A stretch of DNA of 5,335 nucleotides, taken from assembly GCA_947475125.1 (NCBI GenBank), contig CANJMX010000112.1:1-5335 (forward strand), given 5' to 3'. Position 1 is the first letter of the stretch. Every line of letters starts with the position of its first letter. Positions 4,814 through 5,335 of this stretch are shown one piece after another. This DNA is from Actinomycetota bacterium (lineage in GTDB: Bacteria; Actinomycetota; Thermoleophilia; Miltoncostaeales; Miltoncostaeaceae). The notes under the pieces are model-generated. The model saw only the letters and a list, made by a program, of their open reading frames with translations, had not been told where the DNA came from and did no database searches. A program made the translations under genes and the position numbers.

Positions 4814-5314
4814 CTAGCTGCGACCCCTGCGGGCATTTGCCCTGGAGAGCTCGCGCGACATCTCCTTGTCCTTGATGGCCACGCGCTTGTCGTACTGCGT
4901 GCGCCCACGGCCAAGGCCCAGTTCGATCTTCGCGCGGCCTTCGTCGTTGAAGTACATGCGCAGCGGGATGAGGGTGACTCCGCGCTCGGCAAGCCTGCCC
5001 GAGATCTTGTCGATCTCACGGCGATGCAGCAGCAGCCGGCGGGTGCGCTGGGGGTCGTGCCCGCGACCACCGGCCGGGCCGTAGTCGGAGATGTGGGCAC
5101 CCACGAGGAACACCTCGTTGTTGATCACCTGGGCGTAGGCCTCGCGGATCATGGCGCCGCTCTCGCGCAGGCCCTTCACTTCGCTGCCGGCGAGTGAGAT
5201 TCCCGCCTCGTAGCGGTCGAGGATCTCGTACTCGTGCAGCGCCTTGCGGTTCTGCGCGATGTCGCGACGTGTCGGCGGGGTGGACCCGCCCTTCGTGGTT
5301 GCCTTCTTGCCCAT
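4814..5314 (-). CDS. smpB: SsrA-binding protein SmpB (166 aa)
   Basis: SmpB binds the tRNA-like domain of tmRNA, delivers it to the A site of stalled ribosomes and stands in for the missing codon-anticodon pairing in the decoding centre. Family signatures run in order: IAQNRKALHEYEILDRYEAGISL (about residues 19-41), GSEVKGLRESG (43-53), INNEVFLVGAHISDYGPA (about 64-81), HDPQRTRRLLLHRREI (86-101) and LIPLRMYFNDEGRAKIEL, leading to a YDKR-type basic end. The C-terminal tail is Arg/Lys-rich (REL..ANARRGRS), as expected for the part that enters the mRNA channel. EVKGLR has Gly where EVKSLR is usual. Length is normal (about 150-165 aa). The ATG at 5312-5314 is the only good start. Its RNA partner ssrA lies on the same strand at 1-133. 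Confidence 0.97.
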   Translation of the reverse strand: MGKKATTKGGSTPPTRRDIAQNRKALHEYEILDRYEAGISLAGSEVKGLRESGAMIREAYAQVINNEVFLVGAHISDYGPAGGRGHDPQRTRRLLLHRREIDKISGRLAERGVTLIPLRMYFNDEGRAKIELGLGRGRTQYDKRVAIKDKEMSRELSRANARRGRS

Positions 5315-5317
5315 CGC

Positions 5318-5332
5318 GCCGATCCTATCGGC
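5318..5332 (-). promoter_or_regulatory. dyad with candidate -10 or ribosome site just upstream of smpB
   Basis: GCCGAT-AGG-ATCGGC on the minus strand is a perfect six-base inverted repeat around three bases, ending three bases before the smpB ATG. It contains TAGGAT (5322-5327), a TANNNT hexamer seven bases before the ATG that would give a leaderless message. It also contains AGGA (5323-5326), eight bases before the ATG, which could be a Shine-Dalgarno site instead. The two readings exclude each other in practice, and the upstream sequence that would decide is outside the window. Confidence 0.4.
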
Positions 5333-5335
5333 CCC

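Overview
The window is high-GC DNA with GTG starts, GTGA stop/start overlaps and candidate leaderless promoters, which suggests a member of the Actinomycetota. The predicted tmRNA tag (ADSRQLALAA) resembles the mycobacterial tag ADSHQRDYALAA, and the small Gly/Ser-linker lipoprotein has an actinobacterial look. Genus or class cannot be assigned from the sequence alone. Base composition and codon use look uniform, and I see no insertion sequence, integrase, CRISPR array or tRNA gene.

Layout from left to right. (1) Bases 1-133, minus strand: the 5' part of ssrA (tmRNA). It contains the tRNA-like 5' end with TTTCGAC, an H-type pseudoknot, and the whole tag reading frame ending in ALAA with tandem stops TAG TAA. 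The 3' part lies beyond base 1. (2) Bases 134-246: a divergent intergenic region with candidate -10 boxes for ssrA (minus) and for a lipoprotein gene (plus). (3) Bases 247-738, plus: a small secreted lipoprotein of unknown function, followed by a perfect 12-bp hairpin. (4) Bases 739-933: intergenic, with that hairpin, a second weaker hairpin and a candidate promoter. (5) Bases 934-2100, plus: a SABATH-like (Methyltransf_7) SAM-dependent methyltransferase, a family best known for plant carboxyl methyltransferases. (6) Bases 2122-4801, plus: a compact lutABC operon for the iron-sulfur L-lactate-oxidising complex, with consecutive GTGA overlaps and a probably leaderless lutA. (7) Bases 4814-5314, minus: smpB, convergent with lutC across a 12-base gap that overlaps a short hairpin.

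Two functional themes are present. SmpB and tmRNA together form the trans-translation ribosome-rescue system. Both lie on the minus strand in the order smpB then ssrA, but about 4.7 kb of plus-strand genes sits between them. LutA, LutB and LutC act together to oxidise L-lactate to pyruvate. No lactate permease, LutR-type regulator or flavin lactate dehydrogenase is inside the window. The methyltransferase and the lipoprotein have no evident link to either theme beyond position.
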